Assembly (NCBI GenBank): GCA_009877105.1
Contig: WXFD01000006.1
Span: 1-64,000 of the forward strand
Reading direction: 5' to 3'
From: Bacteroidales bacterium
Lineage (GTDB): Bacteria; Bacteroidota; Bacteroidia; Bacteroidales; VadinHA17
Length of the DNA: 64,000 nt
Shown here: positions 1 through 9,472 of the stretch, piece by piece
Layout of the letters: each line of letters starts with the position of its first letter
Position numbering within the stretch: position 1 is the stretch's first letter
Notes under the pieces: generated by a model
Told to the model about the DNA's origin: nothing
Database searches by the model: none
Seen by the model: only the letters and a program-made list of their open reading frames with translations
Position numbers and translations under genes: made by a program

Positions 1-31
<31 letters not shown>

Positions 32-42
32 AAAGCCTGCAT

Positions 43-74
43 AAATCCCGCTGAAAAGCGGGATTTGTTATTTT
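43..74 (+). terminator. Rho-independent terminator of tRNA-Ser
   Basis: A 9-bp stem AAATCCCGC / GCGGGATTT with loop TGAAAA (52-57) is followed by a T-rich tail GTTATTTT. It lies 13 bases after the end of the tRNA-Ser, so it is the natural terminator of that transcript. A similar hairpin with the same TTGTTATTTTACC flank recurs in inverted orientation in the two repeats downstream. Confidence 0.85.
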
Positions 75-83
75 ACCGCAAGT

Positions 84-165
84 CCGAAGAAAGCTTGCTT
101 TCTGAAGGAATGGAGGTAAAATAACAAAAACCCGCAGGGTTTATGCAGGCTTTGCAGGGAGCCGC
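84..165. repeat. tRNA-Ser tail repeat, copy 1
   Basis: This 82-bp unit is repeated at 213-294 with one clear mismatch (cccgCaggg against cccgAaggg). Read on the minus strand it looks like the DNA that follows the tRNA-Ser: a CTCCCTGC end resembling the acceptor strand, then GCAAAGCCTGCATAAA, a small terminator-like hairpin, and TTGTTATTTTACC. It is therefore a damaged inverted copy of the tRNA 3' end plus terminator. Its other half holds the near palindrome AGAAAGCTTGCTTTCT. Short ORFs across it (for example 68-298 on the minus strand) only reflect the repeat. Confidence 0.8.
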
Positions 166-212
166 CCCCGGGATCACCGACGAGCTGCCGGCAGGCAGTG
201 AGGAGGTAATCC

Positions 213-294
213 CCGAAGAAAGCTTGCTTTCTGAAGGAATGGAGGTAAAATAACAAAAACCCGAAGGGTTTATGCAGGCTTTGCAGGGAGCCGC
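213..294. repeat. tRNA-Ser tail repeat, copy 2
   Basis: Second direct copy of the 82-bp unit at 84-165. The two are separated by 47 bp that contain the palindrome CTGCCGGCAG. It carries the same inverted tRNA-tail/terminator-like block at its right half (about 242-290). Together with the tRNA's own tail this gives one upright and two inverted versions within 300 bp. Confidence 0.8.
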
Positions 295-466
295 TCACGT
301 AAAAAATTTTTTTCTGGCCCCGGATTATTATATATTACCACCGGATAAATATTTAAAGCTGTTCCAGGCTCCCTCCCTGTTCCCGGCCACTCTGATTTCC
401 GGCAGTGTACAGCGGCGAGGATCTCCAAAGGAACAGACTGCTGCAGGAAAACATCAGTTTTACAGG

Positions 467-1414
467 ATGGTCGGTTTAAATCAGGCCTTGTTTGCCGGCG
501 GATTCGGGCAGAAGCTTTCATTTCTTTGCCTCTTCCTGATTTATTCGCACCCCGCCGTGAATGCCCAGCCGGAATGTCATATCACGGGAGGGAGTGAAGA
601 GATATGTTACGGAACTTCAACTTCCTGGAATGGCCCAGAGGGCATGTCAAGCTATTACTGGACGGGGCCCGAAGGTTTCAATTCAGTTGCCAGTGAAATT
701 TCTGTGACAGTTGCAGGTACCTATACACTGACAATCACTGACCCGACCGGGGTGAGCACCTGCACCAGGACACTCACCGTCCTGCCCCGACTGATGCCTG
801 GATCAATCAACACCACATTGAGAGAATTTTGCACGGGAGGAACCACAGTCATTGGAGGCACCAATCCTCCCTATGGCCCCGCCACAGGCGGGTCAGGTCT
901 GTATTTTTATACCTGGCAGCTTCAGCCGGGCTGCACGGGTGAATGGGCAGACATCCCCGGAACCAATCTGACAAGCTATGCTCCCGAGCCTCCTCCTTCA
1001 ACCACCTGCTACCGGAGAAAGGTGGAAGACCCCGTATGCAATTCAATCGCGGTGACTGCCTTCAAGAGATTTGAGATCTATGAGGATCCTGTTTCCCAGT
1101 CGGTAGTTCCTTTGCCTGCTGACCAGGTTATTTGCGCAGGAATTCCTGTCTCTGCAACTTTTAAAGGAGGTTCCGGCGGTTATCCGGGAGGAACCACCGA
1201 TATTTATGAATACAGCACAAACTACGGATCGGCCTGGAACGATTATCAACCTGGGCAGTTGATCCCGACGTCGGGCCTTTCGGGAACAGGGGTCGTAGGT
1301 ATCAGGACAAGAAGGATCTCTACCGGGGTGAACGGATGTAATTTCGGATTGCGGGAAAGTTTCTCCTGGAGTGTTAATCCCTCCCCGGAAACTTCGTCAA
1401 TCTATCATCAGTGA
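467..1414 (+). CDS. Secreted PKD/Ig-like protein with no recognisable sorting domain
   Basis: A 315-residue protein read from the ATG at 467; the open frame runs back into the repeat at 272, but only the 467 start gives a sensible export signal (hydrophobic stretch around residues 17-31, then HPAVNAQPE). The mature part has Cys-paired beta-sandwich modules of the PKD-like/SprB-like sort: one near residues 40-110 with the phrase YYWTGPEGF, then two more Cys-containing modules. It ends at PSPETSSIYHQ. It has neither a CHU_C (type B) nor a type A T9SS C-terminal domain. The next secreted gene (3502-4377) ends in nearly the same tail. It is likely a surface or extracellular structural protein, but the function is unknown. 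It could be a truncated first part of a longer adhesin. Confidence 0.7.
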   Translation: MVGLNQALFAGGFGQKLSFLCLFLIYSHPAVNAQPECHITGGSEEICYGTSTSWNGPEGMSSYYWTGPEGFNSVASEISVTVAGTYTLTITDPTGVSTCTRTLTVLPRLMPGSINTTLREFCTGGTTVIGGTNPPYGPATGGSGLYFYTWQLQPGCTGEWADIPGTNLTSYAPEPPPSTTCYRRKVEDPVCNSIAVTAFKRFEIYEDPVSQSVVPLPADQVICAGIPVSATFKGGSGGYPGGTTDIYEYSTNYGSAWNDYQPGQLIPTSGLSGTGVVGIRTRRISTGVNGCNFGLRESFSWSVNPSPETSSIYHQ

Positions 1415-1495
1415 TAATCGGGATATAATTTACAGGGCCTGGGAAGGATAAATACACAACCGCAGCGGGCAGGGGAAATCCGTCCGGCCTGAAAG

Positions 1496-1528
1496 AAAAA
1501 AACTGCCCCAACATTTCAGATGGGGCAG
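1496..1528 (-). terminator. Intrinsic terminator, minus strand
   Basis: An 8-bp stem CTGCCCCA / TGGGGCAG (1503-1510 with 1521-1528) and a 10-base loop. On the minus strand it is followed by a run of seven T and then CTTTC, the standard layout. No intact minus-strand gene ends here; the only open frame ending nearby is the remnant at 1617-1784. Confidence 0.6.
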
Positions 1529-1616
1529 CAGACCTATTCAGGGGGAAATCAAAACACCTGGAATATATTCCCCTGTTTGTATATCAGTTTTCCGGTGTAC
1601 ATTCTTCTGTTGACCA

Positions 1617-1784
1617 TCATATTGCAAGCACGTACCTGATAGCTGACAGTATCGGAGTCTTAGTCAATCCTTTTCCTGCGTTAAGCCGCTTTGCAGCTTT
1701 TAAATCCGCTAACCATCCTATTGTCAGGAGATCTGAAAATCCCGGTGCCAACTCTGCCAGCCTTGCTTTGGTATACTTATAATA
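1617..1784 (-). pseudogene. Possible gene remnant, 55 codons, no start codon
   Basis: On the minus strand a frame stays open for 55 codons between an in-frame TGA at 1785-1787 and a TGA at 1617-1619. It has no ATG. The reading contains the protein-like run LAELAPGFSDLLTIGWLADL followed by a basic, helix-friendly end KAAKRLNAGKGLTKTP, richer in Ala, Leu and Lys than its surroundings would suggest. An intrinsic terminator on the same strand lies about 90 bp downstream. I do not recognise the family. It may be the 3' end of a decayed gene; it may also be chance. Confidence 0.3.
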
Positions 1785-1787
1785 TCA

Positions 1788-3501
1788 AATGATCTGAAAA
1801 AACTTTACTGTTAACTTTATGGATAATGATTTCTTACAATCCCTTCGATACAATCCGGTTAATTAAGTGAAGACTCCCGGCCAAACAATAATCTGATCAC
1901 TGTTTTTCAAAGTAACAATAACCAATTATCACACAAAAAATGAATCCCCTGACTAATATGACCTATACGAGTTTAGCACTTTTTTTTCAATAATACTCTA
2001 CCCTTACAGTCAATTTTGATTTTCATCTGTACCTTTTTGACGAACGGCATTTTTTTGATGACTAAATTTAACGGAAATCTATCCTGCTGATTCTTTAGCA
2101 TTTACATTCCAGATTTATATTCTGATCCATGCTATTTGGAATCAACCCGGATTATGGGCAGAACGGGACAAGCCACCAAAATAAAGTTGTCCGTACGGCA
2201 TGCAGAAGGATCTTTCAAATATCCGGCGTATAGGATTAACAAAGCATATAATCTGTTCAGCACCAGTGAAAGAGCTCCCGCCAGCCATTCAGGCGCACGG
2301 AAAATCCTCATGCAGACATGGAAAAGCTGCCTGGATGTCAGAATCCAATGATACTTAAAAGATAAATCAGGTCATCAATTTCACGGTATCCGGGGAACTG
2401 CCTTCAGGATAGTGCCTCCTTCCGATCAATGAGGCAGGAAACGGTTTGCGCTTTTTCCTCTATGACCATTGCTTATTTAAACCCGGGATGATAACAACAC
2501 TATTTATCTTATAAACTATTCCTGATTATTAAAAATTGGAAAAGTGAGATTATCACGGAAAGGGATAGCAGATACCGGCCATCTGGTCAGAAGGATAGGA
2601 TTCCGACCCTTTATTTGATCCCGGTAAAACACTCCAAAAAAAGATATTTAAATGAATAAAAGGAAATCCTGTGAAATCAGTATACCCGGCTTTTTGTTAT
2701 CCATGGGCCTAAACATATTTATCAGTCAGGCGATAATAAAAAATTCCGGTTCTGCATGGTAATAAGATGAAAAAATACTATATTTGAGTTGCTGCATTTC
2801 TCATCATATGAAAACTTTCGGGAAAGAACCCGGCAGAAAATTATTCTGCCGGACTGACGCATTGCCGGAATCCGGCCGGCAGAATTTCATTCTGAAAAAG
2901 GGCTGCGATCCTGATTGTTACCGGCATTATCAGGCATTGATTGTCACAAATCTCAGGCAAATTTCTCAAAATGATCGGTTATTTATATCAATAATACATC
3001 CAAAGACATTTAACTCAAACCTGGATAATCTTACGTCAGTAAGTTACCCGCTGTATGAATTGAAGATAATCATGAATCATGCTTTGGGCAAATACCGGAA
3101 AGAAGCCATTGGTAAGAATTAAATTTTACGGGATCATGTTTAATTAAGTAAAATAAATCCTGCTGCAGGGATTTCTCACTAAACTGAAAAAGAGATTTGA
3201 TCAGTCTCCGGGGAAATATTGCATTATTGGCATTTTTGTGCGGAAAAAGCACAATATGCGTATATTTTGCAGGAAAAGCACTGCTTTTTTCCTTTTTGAA
3301 GCCTAATGTTCTTTCAGCTTCCGAAGGACAGTTAATCTCATTGGCAGCCTTGTCCTCAACCCCATTTACCAGGGAAGTTCAACAAGTAAAACCTGTTTTG
3401 CAATCGTTTACTCACCTAATAAAAACTAAAAAAGTTTTACCTCCCGGTTTTCAAAAAAGGAATCCGGACAGAAAATATTCAACAGCTTAAATACCAATCC
3501 T
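1788..3501. other. Long gene-poor spacer
   Basis: About 1.7 kb, AT-rich and broken by stops on both strands. Three plus-strand ORFs of 60-112 codons (2136-2351, 2784-3122, 3197-3490) have unusual composition, no domain I recognise, and none of the base pattern of the neighbouring genes; I do not call them. Just before the next gene there is a small palindrome AAAACTAAAAAAGTTTT near 3423-3440. Nothing else is supported. Its length is unusual in a window where most genes are spaced by under 100 bp. Confidence 0.6.
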
Positions 3502-4377
3502 ATGAAACCGAAAACAGAAAAACTCAGACTGATGTTCCTCATCCTGCTGCTGGTTATAGCAGGCGGAGCATGGGCACAAGGTCCATATCCGAATCAGGGT
3601 GCGCATACTGTTTGCATGGGGCAGACAGAGCCTTACGGCGTAATACAAACTCCCGGCTCGACCTACTCCTGGGAAATAATTCCTGAATCAGGTGGAAATG
3701 GCACATTACTGACGTCCACCACCAACCTGATATCTGTCTTATGGACAACAGCCGGGACCTGTAATCTACAGGTTATCGAAACAAGTGTCGACGGATGCGC
3801 AGGAGAACCCCGGCAGATCCTTGTTACAGTAAATCCTGCAACTACTGTCACTCCTGCCTCTTCATCACCCACATTGTGCCTGAATACCGCTATGGCTGAT
3901 ATTACGCACACTACCATGGGTGCAACGGGAATAGGCATTCCAACGGGTCTGCCGGCAGGGATAACCGCGATATGGGCAGCAAATACAATCACAATAAGCG
4001 GTACTCCAACGGCTGACGGCACCTTTTACTACTCCATACCTCTGACCGGTGGATGCGGAAACGTAAATGCGACGGGTACGATAACTGTCAATCCGTTACC
4101 TGCTCCGGACATTACAGGAGCTGATCCGGTTTGTGAAAGCATCAATTCCAGCACCGAAATCTATATGACTACCAACATTCCCGGCAACTCCTATAACTGG
4201 ACCGTATCAGGCGGTATTTTCACAGGACAGGGAACGAATCAGATCACTGTTACATGGACCACTCCGGGATCCGGATCGGTATCCGTTACAGAGGCTGTTT
4301 CAGGCTGTTCAGCAACGGTGACCAGGGCCATTACAGTACGGCCTGCGCCTGCAACCTCTCCGATTTATCACAATTGA
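3502..4377 (+). CDS. Secreted PKD-like domain protein, short form
   Basis: A 291-residue protein with a classic signal peptide (residues 1-26, hydrophobic LMFLILLLVIAGGAWA, cut after AWAQ). The mature part starts with a PKD-like module (C38-x-G-Q-T...YSWEIIP...), continues with a Cys-paired module with PAGITAIWAANTITISGTP, typical of putative-Ig repeats, and ends with a second PKD-like module (VCESINSSTEIY...YNWTVSGG). It stops at PAPATSPIYHN with no sorting domain. Its order of modules resembles the N-terminal part of the large protein at 4474-8454. Probable role: extracellular or surface structural protein. Whether it is exported beyond the periplasm cannot be told from sequence. Confidence 0.75.
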   Translation: MKPKTEKLRLMFLILLLVIAGGAWAQGPYPNQGAHTVCMGQTEPYGVIQTPGSTYSWEIIPESGGNGTLLTSTTNLISVLWTTAGTCNLQVIETSVDGCAGEPRQILVTVNPATTVTPASSSPTLCLNTAMADITHTTMGATGIGIPTGLPAGITAIWAANTITISGTPTADGTFYYSIPLTGGCGNVNATGTITVNPLPAPDITGADPVCESINSSTEIYMTTNIPGNSYNWTVSGGIFTGQGTNQITVTWTTPGSGSVSVTEAVSGCSATVTRAITVRPAPATSPIYHN

Positions 4378-4473
4378 CAGACAGGATAATTCAGACTAAA
4401 TCCGCATGAAAGTCCGCATTGAAACCAATTATTAGCTAATCTACTCTTAATGTAATAGTACACAGGCAGATAA

Positions 4474-7400
4474 ATGCCTAATAAAGTCCGTTACATATCA
4501 ATATGCACCGCACTGCTCTGCAGTCTTAAGATTTCAGGACAGATGAGCATGCCTGACCACGTTTGCGCCGGTCAGACGAAACATTATTTCATAGCTCCAA
4601 ATCCGGTTCAGGGCTCCAGTTACACCTGGTGGATAAATGGAATTATCCTGACAGGATCTGCTTCCAATTTCATTGAACATACATGGTACACACAGGGCAC
4701 ATATTTAATTGAAGTACAGGAACTGGATGCAAATGGCTGCCCCGGTCCAAAGCAATCGGGGCAGGTTTTTGTATATGAACTGGTAAGACCGGCATTCACA
4801 CAGTCCGGCCCCTACTGCGTGGGAGCAACACCTGATGCCCTGCCATTGACTTCAAACAATGGAATTACCGGCACATGGAATCCGGCTGCCATCAGTACGG
4901 CCGCTGCAGGAACTGCAACATACACATTTACCCCCGATGCCGGTCAGTGCGCTGCGGTAACAATGATGGACATCACGGTCACAACATCGATAACACCCGT
5001 ATTTGATCCTATTGGACCGCTCTGCCAGGGTTCAACGCCTCCTGCACTGCCGCTGACCTCAAACAACGGAATATCCGGCGCATGGAGCCCGGCCGTCATA
5101 AGCACAGCCTCTCCACGAACAGCAACATATGTATTCACCCCCAACGGAGGTCAGTGCGCTGCGGTAACAATCATGGATATCTCCGTTGCTGCAGGCATCA
5201 CCCCGACATTCACCCAGCCTGGTCCTCTGCCTCAAAACAGCATTCCACCGCTGCTTCCAACTACATCGCTTGAAGGGATCACCGGTGCCTGGGATCCGGG
5301 TACGATTAATACCTCTGCAGCAGGCACCTTTACTTTCTTCTTTACACCTGACGGCGGACAATGCGGAACAGTCACAACCATGGATATTGAAATACTCCCT
5401 GTGACAGGTTCCTTATCAATTTCAAAAAGTTCATTGCAGACAAGTTATTCAGCTGCCGGAGATCAGGTGGATTATACAATTATGGTTACCAATGACGGCA
5501 ATGTGACATTATCCGATATTTCAGTAACGGATCCGGTCACCGGGCTTGATCAGACCATTCCAAGTTTAATCCCGGGTACAAGCAGAACCTTTCCAACAAC
5601 TTACATCATAACCCAGAATGACATGAATAATGGTCAGGTTCTTAATACCACCACAGCTTCCTACACATTTAACGGAAACCGCTATACTGAAAGTGATTAT
5701 GCGATAGTCAGAGCTGACATCAGGCCGGGGGTCGCCATATCGAAAAGTACGGCGGAGAGATACTTCACCACTGCAGGTGATGTGATTCATTATACCATAG
5801 TTGTGACCAACACCGGAAATGTAACCCTTACCGGGGTAACCGTCAGTGATCCGAATACGATCCTATCATGTCCCGGCGCACCATTTATCCTCGCTCCGGG
5901 AAGAACTGTAACCTGCACTGCCAATCATACAATAACTGTGGATGACGTGAACAGGGGAAGCTTTAGCAACAGGGCTTCCGTTTCCGGGCTTGATCCACTG
6001 ATGAACAGGATATCGGAAACAAGCAATGAAGTCACTGTTACCCTGAATAATGCTCCGCCGGTTATTTCATGTCTACGGCCGATAACAGTCAATGCTCCGC
6101 CGACTTCATGCCAGGTTGAACTAACAGGCGGACTTGCTGTGACTTTCTCGGATCCGAACAATAACATATCATCTGTCACATGGGTTATGACAGGTGCCAC
6201 CAATGGCCGTTCCCTGTCATCAGGCATCAATAACCTGTCATCCTACATATTTAATGGCGGAGTAACTACAATAACATATACTGTCACTGACGCTCCGGGA
6301 TTATCGGCAACCTGCAGCTTCACCGTTACTGTGAATGATTTAACAGATCCGGTAATAAGCTGTGCCGGACCCCGGGACAGGTTTACGGACACAAACGGAC
6401 CGGATTACACAGTACAGGGAACCGAATTTGATCCGCTGTCAGCAGATGACAACTGCGCGGTTGCGGGCCTGATTAACGACTTCAACAATGCTACAAGTCT
6501 TTCGGGTGCCCGGTTTCCCGTCGGGACGACAAATGTTACGTGGACCGTGACAGATGGTTCAGGAAGAACCGCATCCTGCAGCTTCGCTGTTACAGTCACC
6601 GACAATGTACCGCCGGCCGCAATTTGCCGGAACATTGATGTTTATCTGGATCTTAATACCGGTTTGGTATCAATTAATCCCGAGGATGTTGACGGGGGAA
6701 GCTATGACAACACTGCTGTCGCCAGCCTGAGTATTGACATAAACACATTTGACTGCGAGGATCTTGGTCCCAACAATATTGTACTGACTGTTACAGACAT
6801 ATACGATAATTCAAGTACATGTACTGCAGTGGTCACAGTCCACTATGCGGTGGTCCCGAACCCGGTTGTAACGCCGGCAACAGATGTCATCTGCAACAAT
6901 GAAACCATCAATCTGGTCATGACCAACAATATGCCTGTGACAACCTGGGCATGGACGGTAAATATCCCTGCTGAAATATCGGGAGCCTCGGGCGACAATA
7001 GCGGATTGAATTCTTCCATAGTGCAAACACTGGAGAACACCGGCGCAGTTGTTCATGAAGTGGTTTATGAGATTACTCCCACAGTTTACGGCAAATGCAA
7101 GCTTCCGGCAATAAGTTCAAGCATTTGGGTGAATCCTGAACCGGTTATCGGAATTCATTCAAATGACACAATTGTCTGCCATGGTGAAAGCACCCTGATA
7201 ACAGTACGGAATCCCAATACCACGGTCCGTGGTCAATGGATGTATGATCTTGTCGTCGAACCGGAGACGGAAGTAACCGGATATTCCGCCGGAGGGACAT
7301 TTACAATGCCTGCCGATCTTAGTGAAACATTATCCAATGACGATATTATACCACACAAGGTCGTTTACAGGTTCACGCCACGAATTGTTCCTGACGATGG

Positions 7401-8454
7401 CGGTCCCGTTTGTGCCGGAAAGGAAGTTGCAATAACCATTTGGGCCAATCCGGGGATAAGATACAATACAGAAATATCAAATTACAATGGATTCAATGTC
7501 AGTTGTTTTGAAAAATCAAACGGATACATCAGAATAGATCCTCATCCCGAAATGGCTCCATATACATTCCGATGGACCGGTCCTGAAGGTTTTATCTCTG
7601 TTGCACAAAACATTTCAGGCCAGGTAGCGGGCCATTATGAAATGACAATAACCGACAGGTACGGGTGTTCAGCCGTTGATGATTTTGACCTGACTGAACC
7701 CGGAAAGCTGGGTATGACAATTGCAACCTCAACCAGCCGTGATGGGAATTACAATATTGACTGTTACGGGGGACAGAACGGTACAGCCACAATTATGGCG
7801 GTGAATAATGTGGGATCAGTGGATTATATGTGGTCAGATGGTTACCTTGGCAGGACCAGGTCCAATCTGCCGGCCGGTACTCACAAGATAATTATTTCTG
7901 ACTCAAACAACTGTCTTGCAGATTCCACGGTAACGCTTACAGAACCTGATGAGATAAAAATTGAGTTTATCGTGACTCCTGCATTTTGTCCTGACAAACC
8001 TGATGGAGAAATCGGCCTCATTGTCACCGGAGGGGTCTCAGCCGGGGACTATTCCTATCGTTGGTCAGACAATTCAACCGAAAAGAGCCTGAGTCATGTT
8101 CCCGAAGGATCATATAGTGTAACCGTTACCGATTTCAATGGCTGCAATGTCACAGGTGAGATTCAGATTGGCTCAATGCACAAAATATGCCTCGTTATTC
8201 CCGAAGCTTTTTCACCGAATAACGACCTGATCAATGACACATGGGTCATTGACAATGCCGACCTGTATCCCCAGTTTGAGATTTCTGTATTTAACAGATG
8301 GGGACAGATCCTTTGGGTATCAGAAAAGGGTTATCCGGTTCAATGGGACGGAAGAAGCAGAGGGGAAGACCTGCCCGTTGATTCCTACCATTATGTGATT
8401 GATCTTCATAACGGGTCCAGGCTGATTGTCGGCACAGTAACCATAATAAAGTAA
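4474..8454 (+). CDS. Large multidomain adhesin-like protein with T9SS type B sorting domain
   Basis: 1,326 residues. Signal peptide about 1-23. A PKD-like module (about 27-105) is followed by three tandem repeats of about 70 residues (about 107-309; each has LPLTSNNGI or a variant, G-x-W, TFTPD/FTPNGGQC, and MDI). Then come two DUF11 modules (about 312-522), HYR-type modules (about 527-790), PKD-like modules (about 792-995), and SprB-type repeats (about 999-1232). It ends with a gliding motility-associated/CHU_C type B sorting domain (about 1237-1326; IPEAFSPNNDLINDTWVI, FNRWGQ, WDGRSRGEDLPVDSYHYVI). Such a C-terminus is known to route proteins through the T9SS. The next gene, two bases further on, encodes a PorP/SprF protein, a common partner. 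Likely a secreted or surface-anchored filament or adhesin. Confidence 0.9.
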   Translation: MPNKVRYISICTALLCSLKISGQMSMPDHVCAGQTKHYFIAPNPVQGSSYTWWINGIILTGSASNFIEHTWYTQGTYLIEVQELDANGCPGPKQSGQVFVYELVRPAFTQSGPYCVGATPDALPLTSNNGITGTWNPAAISTAAAGTATYTFTPDAGQCAAVTMMDITVTTSITPVFDPIGPLCQGSTPPALPLTSNNGISGAWSPAVISTASPRTATYVFTPNGGQCAAVTIMDISVAAGITPTFTQPGPLPQNSIPPLLPTTSLEGITGAWDPGTINTSAAGTFTFFFTPDGGQCGTVTTMDIEILPVTGSLSISKSSLQTSYSAAGDQVDYTIMVTNDGNVTLSDISVTDPVTGLDQTIPSLIPGTSRTFPTTYIITQNDMNNGQVLNTTTASYTFNGNRYTESDYAIVRADIRPGVAISKSTAERYFTTAGDVIHYTIVVTNTGNVTLTGVTVSDPNTILSCPGAPFILAPGRTVTCTANHTITVDDVNRGSFSNRASVSGLDPLMNRISETSNEVTVTLNNAPPVISCLRPITVNAPPTSCQVELTGGLAVTFSDPNNNISSVTWVMTGATNGRSLSSGINNLSSYIFNGGVTTITYTVTDAPGLSATCSFTVTVNDLTDPVISCAGPRDRFTDTNGPDYTVQGTEFDPLSADDNCAVAGLINDFNNATSLSGARFPVGTTNVTWTVTDGSGRTASCSFAVTVTDNVPPAAICRNIDVYLDLNTGLVSINPEDVDGGSYDNTAVASLSIDINTFDCEDLGPNNIVLTVTDIYDNSSTCTAVVTVHYAVVPNPVVTPATDVICNNETINLVMTNNMPVTTWAWTVNIPAEISGASGDNSGLNSSIVQTLENTGAVVHEVVYEITPTVYGKCKLPAISSSIWVNPEPVIGIHSNDTIVCHGESTLITVRNPNTTVRGQWMYDLVVEPETEVTGYSAGGTFTMPADLSETLSNDDIIPHKVVYRFTPRIVPDDGGPVCAGKEVAITIWANPGIRYNTEISNYNGFNVSCFEKSNGYIRIDPHPEMAPYTFRWTGPEGFISVAQNISGQVAGHYEMTITDRYGCSAVDDFDLTEPGKLGMTIATSTSRDGNYNIDCYGGQNGTATIMAVNNVGSVDYMWSDGYLGRTRSNLPAGTHKIIISDSNNCLADSTVTLTEPDEIKIEFIVTPAFCPDKPDGEIGLIVTGGVSAGDYSYRWSDNSTEKSLSHVPEGSYSVTVTDFNGCNVTGEIQIGSMHKICLVIPEAFSPNNDLINDTWVIDNADLYPQFEISVFNRWGQILWVSEKGYPVQWDGRSRGEDLPVDSYHYVIDLHNGSRLIVGTVTIIK

Positions 8455-8455
8455 A

Positions 8456-9472
8456 ATGAAGAATCTGGTTATAATGAAAAGGCTGACAATGTTTCTTGTC
8501 TGTCTTAATTTGGCCCTACTGGCCAGGTCACAACAGTTACCGGTATACAGTCAGTATCTGTATAATAAGTTTCTGATAAATCCGGCTCATGCAGGAAGCG
8601 ACGGACTGACAAGTTACAACATAACAGCCAGGGAACAGTGGGTAGGTTATGCCGGAGCACCAAGAACTTTCTCGGTCAGCGGGCAAACCAGGATCCTTAA
8701 GAAAAAGTACCGGTTAAAGCAAAATATATTTGATCAGACAGTGTATGTTCCCAAAACCGAGGGCAGGGTTGGATTTGGCGGATACATATTCAGCGACAGG
8801 AATGGCCTGGTACAAAGGACCGGCTTTCAGACCTCCTATTCCTATCATCTGTGGCTTGAGGATTACACACAGATATCGATGGGGCTGGCTATCACTGGCT
8901 ACCACTACAAGATCAATGTGGATGAAACGAGCTTCAGGGAATCAAATGAGCCATTGCTGTCGGACAATCTTCGCCGGGGAGTTTTTATTCCGGATGTGGA
9001 TTTCGGTATTTATGTTCTCAATCCCGGATACGAAGTAGGATTCTCAGTCTTGCAGCTTGCGGGAGCCGCTGCCAGGCTGGGAAACAATTCAAACGGAAAC
9101 TACTGGATGGACAGGCATTATTACCTTTTTGGCTCTTTTAGTCTGCCATCGGGAGCAAAAGCAAAATTAAAGCCTTCCACCCTGATAAAAATATCCGAAC
9201 AGTTCAGACCTCAGGCAGATATTGGATTGACTTATGTTTATGATACAAAATTCTGGATGGGAATGTCTTACAGGACCGGGAGTTCAATAGTCACCAACAT
9301 AGGGATGAAATATGTCAACAGCCGGATCAAAATGACTTCCGTTTACCTGGGCTATTCCTTCGACTTTGCAATAAGCAAGATCCAGAGAGTGACTTACGGA
9401 ACCCATGAAATTGTAATAGCCCTGAAACTTGGTGACAGTGCCAGGAGGTTCAGGTGGAAGGATCGTTATTGA
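8456..9472 (+). CDS. PorP/SprF family T9SS outer-membrane protein
   Basis: 338 residues with an N-terminal signal peptide (residues 1-26, ending ALLARSQ). The family signature follows: QLPVYSQYLYNKFLINPAHAGS and TAREQWVGYAGAPRTFSVSGQ. The rest alternates short strands with aromatic ends, as expected for an outer-membrane beta-barrel of about 14 strands. PorP/SprF proteins interact with type B cargo and the T9SS ring proteins; here the gene follows the CHU_C-bearing gene with one spare base, so the pair is most likely co-transcribed and co-functional. A second in-frame ATG at 8474 would still leave a signal peptide. The 3' end overlaps the convergent transporter gene by 7 bp. Confidence 0.92.
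   Translation: MKNLVIMKRLTMFLVCLNLALLARSQQLPVYSQYLYNKFLINPAHAGSDGLTSYNITAREQWVGYAGAPRTFSVSGQTRILKKKYRLKQNIFDQTVYVPKTEGRVGFGGYIFSDRNGLVQRTGFQTSYSYHLWLEDYTQISMGLAITGYHYKINVDETSFRESNEPLLSDNLRRGVFIPDVDFGIYVLNPGYEVGFSVLQLAGAAARLGNNSNGNYWMDRHYYLFGSFSLPSGAKAKLKPSTLIKISEQFRPQADIGLTYVYDTKFWMGMSYRTGSSIVTNIGMKYVNSRIKMTSVYLGYSFDFAISKIQRVTYGTHEIVIALKLGDSARRFRWKDRY

Noticed and set aside
68..298. Minus-strand ORF of 76 codons at the left end
   Set aside because: It covers both 82-bp repeats and encodes the same phrase twice; the DNA is explained by the tRNA-Ser tail copies.
2136..3490. Three plus-strand ORFs of 71, 112 and 97 codons
   Set aside because: Composition is unlike proteins (irregular, stop-flanked, no domain, no start context), and they lie in AT-rich DNA with no operon partners.
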